Under the pieces are notes generated by a model. It was not told the DNA's origin. It searched no databases and worked only from the letters and a program-made list of their open reading frames with translations. DNA of 64,000 bases from Anas platyrhynchos (lineage: Eukaryota > Chordata > Aves > Anseriformes > Anatidae): NCBI RefSeq assembly GCF_047663525.1, contig NC_092588.1:138686501-138750500 (forward strand), in the 5' to 3' direction. A program made the position numbers and the translations under genes. Numbering within the stretch: the first letter of the stretch is position 1; every line of letters starts with the position of its first letter. Shown here in pieces: positions 37,201-45,409 of this stretch.

Positions 37201-40200
37201 AATTTCAATCTTGACATAGAAAAGAAAATCACATTTTAAAAGTCTTGAAAACTACTGCAATATCTATACATATGTGTATATACGTATGTACACACATATG
37301 TATATATGCTTATATAAAATTTCACTTACACTGAAATAAAGGTGATCAGATTTTTGTTTTGTTTTCTTTCTTTTTTTTTCTTTTTTCTTTTGTGTTTTTT
37401 TTTTTTTTTCCCCTTACCAGCTGTGTTTAGTTCTAACACTGTAATCTTTGCTTACAAATATATATATTATATTTATTCACAAAATTTCTACTTTTAGTGA
37501 GATTTTAAAGTAGGTGAACTTCTTTCTGGCTGTATCTCTTCTTTTCTGTATCTCTTCCTATGAAAGGACAAAAGTAAGTGTTATAATAGCAATCATTTAT
37601 TTTTAACTCGGGCTGTGTGATCTGAAAAGGATTGCAAGTACTGCCTGACAGCCCTTGCTTTACCAGCGATGGGCTCCCTGGCAGCCTGCAGAGCCAGGGG
37701 ATGCTTTCTTCCCTCCTCTTGGAGGTGTCTGGACCTGGCCAAGACCATGAGCTTTGTCCGTCCTCCACCCACACTGGTGAATTGTCTGGTAGCCAGGTAC
37801 ATCATCCATGTCTTCAGAAGGCTGTGAAAAAGAAAAAGAAACATTATGCTGTCCAAATTAAATGTGTCCTGTTTCACTTCATTAGATCCTCTTAGCCCTC
37901 TTCCTCCAGCACTTGTAATTTGCAAACACTTTCAGAAAAATTAATCCTAGTTTGAATTACAAACATGCTTGCTGTGCAGTTTTACCTGCTACATAATAAC
38001 CTGTCAAGGTCATGAAGAAGAAATAAATAACAATCTATAATAACCATCCATAACAAAAATATTATCCAAGCACTTGAAAAATAATGTGCTCTTTTATTAT
38101 TATTTTTTTTTATTTTTTTTCCTGGTGTTTCAAAATTGCCATCCTTATTGTGCTTTCATGTTTTTTATTACAGACTCACAGTCTGTGCTTTAAGCAGTCT
38201 CTGCTTAAACCCTTGCTTACTCCTACTGTCAGGAAGGAGTTTTTATAGTTAATCTTGTCCTATGTCAAAGGCTGAAACTTTGGATGACTTCTACAGCAAG
38301 GCATATCTCCAACCATCTTCTGTTTGTTTTCTTATGTGCGATAGGTGGCACCTTGGCTTCTGTAGAAGACTTGGCTGAATCAAACTTTCTAGCAGAACAA
38401 GCAGACTTATACACAAGCAAGACCAGTGGCTTTTGGATAGGAATATACAGAAATGCAGATGGTAAATATTTGTATTTCTACATATAATCACAAATAGGAT
38501 TCATGAAATGAACAGAAATACAATGTATTGCTGCTTTTGAGGAACTAATTCAAGGTAAAAGGTAGTTAAAACCAAACAAAAATAGATTTATAGCATACTA
38601 ATTTAAAAACTCTTGGAAGTGTGTGGGTTTATCCAATAGGTGTGAAAGGCTGTAGAAAAGAAGTCAGCTTGGCTTCAGTTATGGATCTTGGCTATTCTCT
38701 GGATCCACCAGAGGGGATGCGCCTTCTTGCCAGCATGGGCACTGCCTCCATTCCAATATTTTTATTGTATATCTGGTTTAGTAGCAAAGGTGTGGATAGG
38801 TGTTGGGAATATCTCTCAAGAGGCAAAACACAAAAGACACTATTCTATGGGAATGTAGGATGCAATGTGTAATTGAGACAATGACTGGGCCTCATTCCTA
38901 AATTCCACTGATTGGGAAGTGCTGTAATCCGTGACAATTTTGCACGGCTGCTAATTGGCTGCCATGTAACCAAGACTTCACAGAAGATACCTATCCCTGA
39001 CGCATACCATTGATCATTCCCTCTATCCTTAGCCCTCCCTGGCGATGTGTCTCCCACTCCTGGTCTGCAAGAAGGCAATGCCCTCCCTGATTGCTTTGTG
39101 CTCCAGTTGGGAATGCATCTCAGCAGGCCCCACCTTCTCCTGGCCGGGCAGTACCCATTGAAAGGACTGTGGGTGTCTGGTTGGAGCTCCATCACACTTC
39201 TCTGAATGGAGAAAATTAGGCTACTGGCTACCAGAGAAATCATCCAGTAAAAAACATGTAACTGCAAAAAAAAAAACCAAACCAAACCAAACCAAACCAA
39301 ACCAAACCAAACCAAACCAAACCAAACCAACAACAACAAAAAAACACACACACAAAACACAACATTAGTTTCAGCCCACAATCATTCAGAAAGAATTTTT
39401 TTTATGATTCTGTTTAACTCATTGATAATTCAATATTTTTATTTTAGAGCTTATGCTAAACATAAATATTTTAATTTTAAATAAGTGTATTTCAAGCTTT
39501 GCAATAAAAGTTCCTTAATTTTCAGCAAGTGCTGCTGAAAAAAGAATTTAGAAGGTCAAAAAAAAGAAAAAGTCTAATTCTACTTTGAAAAGTAGAACTC
39601 GAACTCTAGAACTCTAGAGAACTATAGAACTATAGAACTCTAGTTCTGTTTGAAAATATAGTCCACTAGACAAGAAAACATGGAGATATGTAAATTAAGT
39701 GTTATGATTAGCAAATCCATAAATCATAAAGCTGAAATGCAATTATATTTTTTTTAAGATGAGAATTGAGAGAAATAAAATGCATTAGAAAATAACCACA
39801 GAGGGGATTTTTGAAGAGGAAAAATAACACTAGTGAAGATCTTTGATGTGAAACTATTAGTATTGCTACTAACATTTGCACCACCAGGGCTGCTGCTTTG
39901 GCAAGACAACAGTGCCTTTGACTTTGTCAACTGGGGTGAAGAAGAGCCCTCAATGGAACAGCTTGATTACTGCGTGCAACTTTCTGCCTCCTCCGGGTAC
40001 TGGAGTGCCATTCCTTGCTCTTCTGAAAAAGGGTTTATTTGTAAGAAACCAAAGAGTAAGTGACTTGTTTAATAATTGCTCTTGATGGTTATGGCTTTAT
40101 TTCAGTAGTAATAATATAATTTACTACAAAAGACCCACAATTTATGTCAAATAAAATGCTCTATTTACAGACTTATCCTATCACTTGTTTCAACGTTCAG

Positions 40201-42731
40201 CCAAAAATATTACAAATACATAGAGCTGTATGTACTGTTCATGTTTTATTACTTTATAACTTCAGATTTTCTCACATTCTGTAATGAATATTCAATTAGT
40301 AACCAAAGATTATCAATGTTTTCCGGAAAATGTTTAAGCTCCTCTGTGGTTTTTCTCCCTTCCAACATGCACACGCATTTTCCTGGTAACATTAATTCCT
40401 GTTCTATGGAACAAGAGTTGCATCAATTATTTGCTTTTCTTCCTCTTGCTGCACTGTTACATGCTGTTCCAGCAAGAGATGGATGAAGCAATTTCATTTA
40501 AATAATAACAGAACGGAAGCAGAATCCAGAGCACGTATAGTGACCTTTGAAAATAGTTGAAGTGTTTTGGTTAGCATTTATTTTTTTAATGTTGTGTTTC
40601 TGTGTAACTGAGCACCATCTGCTTTGGTCAGGAAGTAGAAATATCAGAATATAGTGAGCCAAGCAGCCATGTGGTATTTTTGAGTTCAACTGTTAATTTT
40701 GAAAAAGATTTATTTATTATTTTTTTTAAAGTACAATTTCCTGCCCTATTTCGCAACCCCCAAGCTTCAGCACATTTCTGAGGTTCTGTCCTTTCTCCTA
40801 GCAGAGCAAAGCTGCAGCTGGTGTGGCAAACAGCTGTACATGCTTTGGTAGTGGCAGAGCATTTTCTGAAATGGAAAATTCCTCTTTTAGGGCAACTTCA
40901 AGTTTTCTTTGGGTAGTTAGAGAAAAAGACACTACAGGAAGGTAATGCCTTGTTACCAGTTATATCAGAAAGCACAAACTCAGGATCTACACATAATTTG
41001 TTTTGAGGGTTTGATTAGGAGTGGCCCTTAAGTGCCATGCCAAAGTGCTGATAATATTCCCTTGATAATATTCCCTTAATATTCCCTTGACACCAGGCTC
41101 TCCAGCAGAACATTCTTTCTGAATAAGCACCCTTAACAACACAGCAAGCCCTGCATCCTCCCAAGGGACAATTTAACAGTTGTATTTCGTCCTTGCCCAT
41201 GAACAGGCCAGAGCTTAATGTTGTGCTGTGCTTCTTCTGTGGCTGCACAGCTCCTTTTGCTTGCTGCACTGAAATGCTCAGGCCATAGGCCAGCTTGCAC
41301 CCAGCTTGCACTGTCCAGTGTGCGGAGAAATATCTTGCAGACAGCGCCCTCTTTGCACAGCTGGGAAAAACTGCATAAGAAAGCTTGAGCTGATAAATGT
41401 AATTACAGATGCAAATGGATTACAGTGAATTAAAAATCTGCTGGGTCTCAAAGGAACCGTGTGCTGTACAGGAAAATTGTCCTATAGCCTTAGCATTTGA
41501 TCAAGTTGTTCCCATCTGCTGATGTGCAGACCCAACAATGACAAGATTTATCAGCCAGAGGGGAAGGGAAAGCCAGCCTGATGCAGTCAGGAGCTATCTG
41601 TGCTTGGAGATTATTTGGTTACTAATAAAGGGTCAAGAAGGAGGCTTTGAAATGCAAAACATTGTAGTTTCATACGTTGAATATCAGGTTGAAATCAATC
41701 ACACATTTTCATTATTAATTTAACAAATGTGTTTCTAGAAGATGCGTTAAAGTAACCTTGGTGTGCAGGTTACCAGATCTTTAGCTGAAAATGGTCTGTC
41801 AGGATGGGAATGTAATTTTGACAAAACATCTGTCTTTCTCTTTGACAGCTATTCTTAAAGTAACTGCAAATATGAAAGGTAGGCTATATTTTTCCTTCCC
41901 AATAACTTCAAAGTGACATGTAAACAAACACTTGTATTTTTTTAATGTATTGAATTTATGAAATTATGATTTTTTATAATTTCATATGATTATGATTTCA
42001 TGAAATATAAAATTTATGAAATATACATATATTTGGTTTATATATTTATTTATGTTTTTAGTTTACTTAGTTGCCATTGAATTAATTGCCATAATGATTT
42101 AGCAGTACCTAGAAGACACACACAGCATCCCAAGAAAACTAAATGCTTCGGTAAACTGATCACCCTCTCTTTGCTCCTTCATATGCTCTAATGTCTGTGA
42201 GGGGGCTGACACACAGACACCGCGATAGATTTTTAATACAGCTCTCATCCTAAAAAAGCATGTGAGCGTATTTACACCTTAACAACCACAGCTTCTTTGT
42301 CAACTTCCTATACTTGCCTCAAGAGAGCAGTTGAAGAAGGCCAGGGGATGTTGGAAGTTAAATTCCACTTCCTTCATAAACATGGGTTCCTGATTAACAC
42401 CACAGTAACTAAGGGGAAAATTAGTCCAGTAGTCTACATATTTTTGGCTCTAATAGGCACGCTTCTAATAACTTTGTATTCATTTACAGATGCCAAAAAA
42501 GACAAAGAACATGGTCAGAGCACTGTTTGGATACTTACTCTGGTCGTCATCATTTTAGTAGCGATGGGTTTCATGGCTTATTTCTTATTCAAGATCAAAA
42601 ACCAAAGGGAGACTCAACGAGCAGTGAGGCAATATAGCACACTGCTAGAGCACAGCAGTAACCTACCTGGAGGGGACGATGATAATGATCCTGCCAGCAA
42701 CAAAGAAAAAGATGAACACAGCATCATCTAA
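6774..42731 (+). CDS. MRC1L: Macrophage mannose receptor-like, copy 2 (complete, lacks the cysteine-rich domain exon)
   Basis: 29 coding exons sum to 3963 nt (1320 residues plus TAA), with all phases consistent and no internal stop. Order with approximate residues: signal peptide 1-20, FNII 23-75, CTLD1 80-212, CTLD2 222-345, CTLD3 371-500, CTLD4 515-645, CTLD5 663-790, CTLD6 815-950, CTLD7 960-1085, CTLD8 1100-1230, TM 1253-1274, cytoplasmic tail 1275-1320. By family it is a type I endocytic receptor taking mannosylated and other glycoconjugates from surface to endosome. Human MRC1 is 1456 residues; the shortfall equals the missing ricin-type domain, which copy 3 carries. CTLD4 keeps EPN (21658-21666) and WND (21721-21729). 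CTLD5 keeps EPN but has WKD. The tail holds a YSTLL sorting-like motif and ends EHSII, resembling the mammalian EHSVI end. Introns host CR1 elements. Exon-level entries follow. Confidence 0.93.
6835..7915 (+). other. Copy 2 intron 1: no ricin-type exon
   Basis: 1.08 kb between the signal peptide and FNII exons. In copy 3 the matching interval holds a 399-nt exon for the cysteine-rich domain. Here I see no reading frame or motif like [15 protein letters not shown] or FQKWEC, and no obvious relic. Confidence 0.75.
7916..8089 (+). CDS. Copy 2 exon 2: fibronectin type II domain
   Basis: Acceptor ccccgtag, donor GTAAGT. Encodes [16 protein letters not shown] ... [16 protein letters not shown] ... 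LYGFCP with the four FNII cysteines. In this family the FNII domain binds collagen. It follows exon 1 directly; no ricin-type exon lies between. Confidence 0.95.
8511..8550. repeat. (TA)n plus T-run
   Basis: TATATA array running into T12 in copy 2 intron 2. Confidence 0.9.
9255..9416 (+). CDS. Copy 2 exon 3: CTLD1, first part
   Basis: [37 protein letters not shown], the opening helix region of a CTLD. Phase 1-1, donor GTAAAA. Matches copy 3 exon at 50133-50297. Confidence 0.94.
9598..9627. repeat. (TTTG)n microsatellite
   Basis: About seven TTTG units in copy 2 intron 3. Confidence 0.9.
10349..10462 (+). CDS. Copy 2 exon 4: CTLD1, middle
   Basis: Encodes [19 protein letters not shown] then [12 protein letters not shown] is the CTLD core motif. 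Donor GTAAGA. Confidence 0.94.
11577..11723 (+). CDS. Copy 2 exon 5: CTLD1, end
   Basis: Encodes [20 protein letters not shown] then LGYICKKRK with the closing cysteines of CTLD1. Acceptor ctcaaag, donor GTAAGT. Confidence 0.92.
12535..12717 (+). CDS. Copy 2 exon 6: CTLD2, first part
   Basis: [20 protein letters not shown] then [20 protein letters not shown]. Acceptor atttttag-type, donor GTGAGT, phase 1-1. Confidence 0.94.
13544..13698 (+). CDS. Copy 2 exon 7: CTLD2, middle
   Basis: [20 protein letters not shown] then [11 protein letters not shown] and ENCVVMKGQ. Phase 1 to 0. No EPN-type sugar motif. Confidence 0.94.
14940..15053 (+). CDS. Copy 2 exon 8: CTLD2, end
   Basis: [20 protein letters not shown] then a linker ending in DPGCQK, the first cysteine of CTLD3. 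Phase 0-0, donor GTATAT. Confidence 0.93.
16040..16064. repeat. T-run
   Basis: 25 T residues in copy 2 intron 8. An A25 run lies at 16374-16398 in intron 9. Confidence 0.9.
16211..16326 (+). CDS. Copy 2 exon 9: CTLD3, first part
   Basis: [20 protein letters not shown] then [18 protein letters not shown]. Acceptor ttcacag, donor GTAGGA, phase 0 to 2. Confidence 0.94.
17194..17342 (+). CDS. Copy 2 exon 10: CTLD3, middle
   Basis: [20 protein letters not shown] then [19 protein letters not shown] and HWNSAMP. Donor GTAAGC. Confidence 0.95.
17923..18122 (+). CDS. Copy 2 exon 11: CTLD3 end, Pro/Ala linker, CTLD4 start
   Basis: [20 protein letters not shown] then [10 protein letters not shown] closes CTLD3. 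A linker [15 protein letters not shown] follows, then [14 protein letters not shown] opens CTLD4. The second half of the exon and about 90 bp of intron are much more GC-rich than the surroundings. Phase 2 to 0, donor GTCAGC. Confidence 0.93.
18621..18661. repeat. (CT)n plus T-run
   Basis: CTCTCTCTCTCTCT followed by about 27 T residues in copy 2 intron 11. Confidence 0.9.
19431..19558 (+). CDS. Copy 2 exon 12: CTLD4, first part
   Basis: [20 protein letters not shown] then [14 protein letters not shown]. Acceptor tctcaacag, donor GTGAGT, phase 0 to 2. Confidence 0.94.
20944..21031 (+). CDS. Copy 2 exon 13: CTLD4, middle
   Basis: [20 protein letters not shown] then GFAWIDGSP. 88 nt, phase 2 to 0, donor GTAAGT. 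Confidence 0.93.
21631..21775 (+). CDS. Copy 2 exon 14: CTLD4 Ca2+/mannose-binding loop
   Basis: [18 protein letters not shown] ... [17 protein letters not shown]. In human MRC1, CTLD4 is the main sugar-binding domain. Its ligands E, N (EPN), the downstream E and N, D (WND) are all present here, so mannose-type binding is predicted. The residue after EPNN is His where human has Tyr. Confidence 0.95.
23464..23492. repeat. (ATT)n microsatellite
   Basis: Nine perfect ATT units in copy 2 intron 14. Confidence 0.92.
23610..23640. repeat. (ACAA)n microsatellite
   Basis: About seven ACAA units in copy 2 intron 14. Confidence 0.92.
24311..24349 (+). CDS. Copy 2 exon 15: CTLD4-CTLD5 linker
   Basis: 39-nt phase 1-1 exon, [13 protein letters not shown]. 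Acceptor attttacag, donor GTAGGA. Same size as the copy 3 exon at 63407-63445, which supports this tiny exon. Confidence 0.86.
24430..24593 (+). CDS. Copy 2 exon 16: CTLD5, first part
   Basis: [20 protein letters not shown] then [19 protein letters not shown]. Acceptor atcttccag, donor GTAAGC, phase 1 to 0. Confidence 0.94.
25328..25410 (+). CDS. Copy 2 exon 17: CTLD5, middle
   Basis: [20 protein letters not shown] then SFDHKF. 83 nt, phase 0 to 2, donor GTGAGT. Confidence 0.91.
25598..25620. repeat. (TTTA)n microsatellite
   Basis: TTTA units in copy 2 intron 17. Confidence 0.88.
26322..26422 (+). CDS. Copy 2 exon 18: CTLD5 EPN loop
   Basis: [20 protein letters not shown] then [16 protein letters not shown] at 26368-26376, like the human CTLD5 loop. 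Donor GTGAGT. Confidence 0.94.
26773..26912 (+). CDS. Copy 2 exon 19: CTLD5 end, CTLD6 start
   Basis: [20 protein letters not shown] then a linker and [12 protein letters not shown]. The WND triplet of human CTLD5 is WKD here (26778-26786), removing one expected Ca2+/sugar ligand. Phase 1 to 0. Confidence 0.93.
27216..27374 (-). mobile_element. CR1 3' fragment, minus strand
   Basis: CACAGAATTATTAAGATTGG then TCTCCAAGATCATCTGGTCC and CTCCACCACCTCCCTGGGCA, the reverse complement of a CR1 3' end. The octamer tail is mostly lost. Lies in copy 2 intron 19. Confidence 0.85.
28275..28389 (+). CDS. Copy 2 exon 20: CTLD6, first part
   Basis: [20 protein letters not shown] then [18 protein letters not shown]. 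Acceptor ctacag, donor GTATGA, phase 0 to 1. Confidence 0.94.
28567..28745 (+). mobile_element. CR1 3' stub, same subfamily as the 34.8-36.6 kb element
   Basis: From CAGGCTCCCCAGGGAAGTGG to the ATTCTATG tail it matches 36393-36574 with only a handful of differences. Heavily 5'-truncated copy in copy 2 intron 20, sense orientation. Confidence 0.92.
28912..28954. repeat. C17 run and perfect 9-bp inverted repeat
   Basis: C17 at 28912-28928, then GTTAGGTTACTAACCTAAC at 28936-28954, a perfect palindrome with a one-base centre. Confidence 0.9.
29240..29440 (+). mobile_element. Old CR1-like fragment
   Basis: Diverged match to the CR1 ORF2 3' region and tail: AATGGCTTGAAATGGCCCCAG, then GAGGTTTGA, then AAGTCCCTTCTAACCTTAAT. 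Boundaries approximate. Confidence 0.5.
29547..29728 (+). CDS. Copy 2 exon 21: CTLD6, middle
   Basis: [20 protein letters not shown] then [20 protein letters not shown]. Donor GTAAAC, phase 1 to 0. Confidence 0.94.
30485..30587 (+). CDS. Copy 2 exon 22: CTLD6, end
   Basis: [20 protein letters not shown] then [13 protein letters not shown], the closing disulphide region. 103 nt, phase 0 to 1, donor GTAAGT. Confidence 0.93.
31221..31262. repeat. (TG)n microsatellite
   Basis: 21 perfect TG units in copy 2 intron 22; Z-DNA-prone and likely polymorphic. Confidence 0.95.
31646..31691. repeat. (TA)n imperfect array
   Basis: TATATA with ACA/CAT interruptions in copy 2 intron 22. Confidence 0.9.
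31964..32019. repeat. Four copies of palindrome ACTATAGT
   Basis: ACTATAGT at 31964, 31988, 31999 and 32012, within 56 bp. Confidence 0.9.
32164..32393 (+). CDS. Copy 2 exon 23: CTLD7, first part
   Basis: [20 protein letters not shown] then [20 protein letters not shown] and LWIGLKSNA. Acceptor tttcctgcag, donor GTAAGT, phase 1 to 0. Confidence 0.94.
33639..33804 (+). CDS. Copy 2 exon 24: CTLD7, end
   Basis: [20 protein letters not shown] then [17 protein letters not shown] and FPVCKMSE. Acceptor aattttag, donor GTAAGA, phase 0 to 1. Confidence 0.94.
34789..36574 (+). mobile_element. CR1 LINE, 5'-truncated, with open reverse transcriptase frame
   Basis: Begins within a short ATTAG-repeat tract and ends with the CR1 octamer tail (ATTCTATG repeated, 36551-36574). 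It lies in sense orientation in copy 2 intron 24. The 5' half of a full CR1 (ORF1 and endonuclease) is absent, so it is dead on arrival. The long open frame implies a fairly recent insertion. No clear target-site duplication, as usual for CR1. Confidence 0.95.
34873..36477 (+). CDS. CR1 ORF2 C-terminal part: reverse transcriptase
   Basis: 534 codons without a stop, and open upstream to about 34784. RT motifs in order: [34 protein letters not shown] (motif A), [20 protein letters not shown] and FADDTKLGG (catalytic motif C). The first Met is arbitrary because the frame is truncated at its 5' end. The N-terminal endonuclease domain is missing, so autonomous movement is not expected. This is a transposon protein, not a host gene. 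Confidence 0.9.
   Translation: MLNAFFASVFNADDGLRDPGCPELEDQDGGDDKLPTDPERVRDLLLHLDPYKSMGPDGIHPRVLKELADIIAEPLSIIFQRSWESGEVPVDWKLANVVPIFKKGQKEDPSNYRPVSLMSVPGKIMEKMVLELIEAHLGDKAVIGPSQHGFVKGRSCLTNLISFYEKITRMVDQGKPADVIFLDFSKAFDTVSHRILLDKMSTIQLNKNIIRWVSNWLTGRAQRVMVNGAASGWRAVTSGVPQGSILGPVLFNIFINDLDVGIEGILSKFADDTKLGGVVDSVEGGKALQRDLDRLESWAIANRMKFNKSKCRVLHLGRGNPGCTYRLGDETLESSLEERDLGVVVDSKLNMSQQCALAARRANRVLGCIKHGIASRSREVIVPLYSALVRPHLEYCVQFWAPQYKKDMKLLESVQRRATKMVKGLEGKTYEERLRALGLFSLEKRRLRGDLIAVYNFLVRGCREAGDLFSINTSDRTCGNGVKLRQGKFRLDIRKGFFTERVVAHWNRLPREVVTAPSLSEFKERLDCALSHMV
36917..36957. repeat. (TTTTTG)n repeat
   Basis: GTTTTT hexamers about 75 bp upstream of the copy 2 exon 25 acceptor. Confidence 0.9.
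37032..37178 (+). CDS. Copy 2 exon 25: CTLD8, first part
   Basis: [20 protein letters not shown] then [15 protein letters not shown]. Acceptor tttctttag, donor GTAATT, phase 1-1. Confidence 0.94.
38345..38461 (+). CDS. Copy 2 exon 26: CTLD8, middle
   Basis: [20 protein letters not shown] then [12 protein letters not shown]. Acceptor gcgatag, donor GTAAAT, phase 1-1. Confidence 0.92.
39265..39345. repeat. (AAACC)n minisatellite
   Basis: A12 followed by about eleven AAACC units, then CAACAACAA. In copy 2 intron 26. Confidence 0.93.
39595..39648. repeat. GAACTCTA/GAACTATA tandem repeats
   Basis: Five imperfect 8-11-bp units (AGAACTCTAG, AGAACTATAG), ending in the inverse TAGTTCT. Confidence 0.85.
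39888..40055 (+). CDS. Copy 2 exon 27: CTLD8, end
   Basis: [20 protein letters not shown] then [19 protein letters not shown]. Close match to copy 1 at 604-765. Acceptor ccaccag, donor GTAAGT. Confidence 0.94.
41849..41878 (+). CDS. Copy 2 exon 28: juxtamembrane linker
   Basis: 30-nt phase 1-1 exon reading [10 protein letters not shown]. Acceptor tttgacag, donor GTAGGC. It supplies the G that makes the first codon of exon 29 (Asp). Support is the copy 1 counterpart at 2907-2939. Confidence 0.75.
42490..42731 (+). CDS. Copy 2 exon 29: transmembrane span and cytoplasmic tail
   Basis: [12 protein letters not shown] then membrane span [20 protein letters not shown], a basic stop-transfer [10 protein letters not shown], a YSTLL motif of the endocytic tyrosine-plus-hydrophobic class, an acidic [10 protein letters not shown] stretch and the end DEHSII, TAA. 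Mammalian MRC1 ends EHSVI, so this is the complete natural C terminus. Confidence 0.93.
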
Positions 42732-43208
42732 TGTGATTACATAGCTAAACTGTAAAGTCGAGCTTAAAAAATAATTTAGCCAGAACAAAAGAAGTCATAG
42801 TAAATGTTACATACACCAGCTTACATTATGAACTAAAGTAGCAATTATTCCTTTTGTATGGATGAAGGACTATTGCTCTATGCTTTTCAAGACATTCTCT
42901 CAGGACTAAGACTCAGAGTACTGTGTAAAATCGCTAAGTAAACAAGCATGACAAATAGAAGATCCAGTGTGTATCTGGAGTTAAAAGATATGGATCAATA
43001 ACCTAGTGTTTGTTTTTTTTTAGAGATCTGTGGCACCATCACACACAGAACAAAGTACAGATACACATTGAGCGTTCGACACCACTCAGCCCCAAAGCCT
43101 GCCTTTTGAGGGTGCATACTGATACTCAAATGAAATGGTGTTTGGAATAACCAGAGATTTACATGAATTGCTTTCCTCCATTATCACACCTTTATTACAC
43201 ACTAAACA

Positions 43209-43575
43209 AATAAAATTGCCATAATATTGTAACTTGCCATATTGCCTTTCTTGTCATAATATTGTAGCTATAAGTGAAATATTTGTCCTGCATTCATGGA
43301 GTTTCAGAGCTTCAGTTTAGATTAGTGATATTCTTTGACAATGGACATTTTGCATCAATTAAATATTACATTATATCAATAAAGGATCTATATCTTACAT
43401 AATAATACTTCAGTGCTGTTGAATTAGCATGCTAATGCTCAACTGTGTTATATGAATTGGTGACCAAATGAGTCATGTACGTTATAAGATTATAAGGAAA
43501 CACAGAAACATGAACAAGGCATCAGAATAAAAATAAATGTAAATAAACTATAAAATAATGTGAATGCCAAATAAA
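43209..43575 (+). promoter_or_regulatory. Candidate polyadenylation signals of copy 2
   Basis: AATAAA at 43209-43214, 43378-43383 and 43570-43575, giving a 3' UTR of about 0.5-0.85 kb after the stop at 42731. The last is followed by a T-rich stretch. Which is used cannot be told from sequence. Confidence 0.5.
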
Positions 43576-43798
43576 GCTGGAAGAATCCTTTCCTGTTTTA
43601 TTTCACTTGACATCTCATTTTTCTATGCCTTCTCGTAACCTCCAGCTCTCTGACAATTCAACTCATGATAGGACATTGTATTCATGCTTAACCTCAGATG
43701 GTTCAGGCCAGTAAGGCAGTGGGGCAAAGAACAACATCTTGGTAGTGTATCATGTGTACTGTGCTGTTTGTTTATTCTATGTTGTCTACGCAAGACTG

Positions 43799-43862
43799 GG
43801 AAAAATAAAAAAATAAAAAAAAAGAAAAAAAAAAAGAAAAAGAAAAAAAAAAAAAAGAAAGA
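43799..43862. repeat. A-rich low-complexity tract
   Basis: A-runs broken by T and G, downstream of the copy 2 polyA signals. Possibly a decayed A tail but no flanking element recognised. Confidence 0.85.
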
Positions 43863-45183
43863 CCTTAAGGAAGTCCTCTGGTAAAAACAGACCCTTAAGA
43901 AGTGCATAGAAACTGTACAGGTGAGGTTGTTGGGAAGGAGAGATTCATATGATGTTGGATTGGTGGTTGATGGATATTGAAGTCAAGAAGAAAATATTTC
44001 AGAGGCCAGGAAATGAAGGGCATTCTGTGCTAAAACTATTTTTACTGTCAGTCCCCTTGATCTTACAATTTTTTATTTATTTTCCTTCATGAAAGTTAGA
44101 AAATGTACCAATGTTTATGTTTTTGTAAATACTGACATTGAACTGAATCCAGCACTCTTTGGTGGCTAGTGATAAAGCCAAGGCAAATGAAGAGTAAACA
44201 GACGAAGAAAAACAAAACCATAAATATAACAGCTAATAACATGATTTATAATTTTGGTATTTTGATAGCTGATATCATTAACACAGTTCTGCAAGACCCT
44301 ATATTCTGTAAATGGATTTCATCAAGTCTTACATAAAGTGATGCATCACTCTTGCAGAATATACTGGGGGATTTGTTTTCATAATAAAGCTATGAAAACT
44401 GAGACAAAATTCTAAAGGTAATTTTTGCTGAATATCTTTTTCCTTCAAAAAAAATAATGTATATATTTTTTTGCCACATAGCTAGAATTGATTTCTGCTT
44501 AAGAAAGGGCTACAGCTTTTTTTTTTCTTTTTTTTTGAGAATATTTCTTTTTGCTTGTCTCACACATGGTGCAAAGAATGAATTTTAAGCGTTAAAATTC
44601 ATTCATATTTTATGTATTAAGTAATTCTGAAAGGTAGCTTTCAATCTGTTTTGTTGTCAAAATCATCAATTAGCAGAAAGATTTGTAAAGATTTGTCTAA
44701 TTTGCATTGGTTCTCCTGAGTCAAATTCACATGAAATTATGACACAGTAGTGTCACCCATTGATAACCTGAAGACAAAATGAATGTATGTACATAGTATT
44801 CTCTTTGTCAACTTTCCAACCAAAATTAAATCATCTTGTTCCAGTTAACTTTTCACACTGTGATAGTTAGCAATGCTTGGCAAGCCAAATTAAATACATC
44901 CTTTATTGCAGTGACCTGCTATATATACCTGCATATACCTGTACACCTGGTCAAGAACTTTTTTTTTTTTCTCAGTTTCACAGGCATGAGATTTAAAGTA
45001 AATATCCCAGAGAAGAAAAATCAATAATTAAATAATAATAACAACAACAACAATAACAATAAAAAATAGCAGAATTATGTCAAACTGTTCAAACTTAGTC
45101 ACTTGCATCTGAATGGAAGGAAACTTAATTTTCAGATGCAAAGTTTGAATTTTGTAATCGTTTTAGAATTCAAAATACCACAC

Positions 45184-45204
45184 GTGACAGGATATTTCCT
45201 TATT
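45184..45204 (+). promoter_or_regulatory. Conserved proximal promoter block of copy 3
   Basis: Same 21-bp string as 6646-6666, with matching flank upstream (TTCAAAATACCA). It ends 135 bp before ATG 45340. CACGTG, an E-box, overlaps its 5' edge at 45181-45186 and is absent from copy 2 (CATGTG). Confidence 0.6.
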
Positions 45205-45339
45205 TACAGCCCAGAGTTTTCTCTTTCAATTAAAACTCTCCAAGGAAGTGTTTTAGAAGGACCCAGCACCAACAACTCTTTTGGATCATTACTTCAACAA
45301 TGAATTTCTGTTCATCTTTTTGTGAATAAGAAGAAAGGA

Positions 45340-45409
45340 ATGAAACCCTTGACTTTTTCTACAGTCTTAGTTTTCCTCTCTTTCGTTCATACTGCTTTTC
45401 AGACACTCG
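45340..45409 (+). CDS. Copy 3 exon 1: signal peptide
   Basis: [20 protein letters not shown] then QTL; hydrophobic leader, donor GTGAGT, phase 1. Purine at -3 of the ATG. Confidence 0.88.

Larger units (their letters stand above)
37179..42489 (+). other. Copy 2 introns 25-28
   Basis: AT-rich with T-runs (37370-37410) and short repeats. Unassigned GC-richer blocks lie at 37620-37800 and 38620-39230. Intron 28 has an open frame upstream of exon 29 that is in frame with it but lacks support as an exon. Confidence 0.45.
42780..45183. other. Copy 2 3' UTR and intergenic spacer before copy 3
   Basis: Covers the 3' UTR to about 43.6 kb and then about 1.6 kb of spacer. Contains the A-rich run at 43799-43862 and otherwise AT-rich DNA. 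No coding sequence seen. Stop-to-next-ATG distance is 2.6 kb, close to the 2.9 kb between copies 1 and 2. Confidence 0.55.

Noticed and set aside
38845..39381. 178-codon minus-strand frame with repeated GLVWF
   Set aside because: Part of it is the translation of the (AAACC)n repeat; no domain recognised.
42297..42489. Open frame in copy 2 intron 28 continuing in frame into the TM exon, with its own hydrophobic stretch
   Set aside because: The hydrophobic residues come from the T-rich DNA upstream of the acceptor. The exon 28-exon 29 splice fits copy 1, and there is no homology for the extension.
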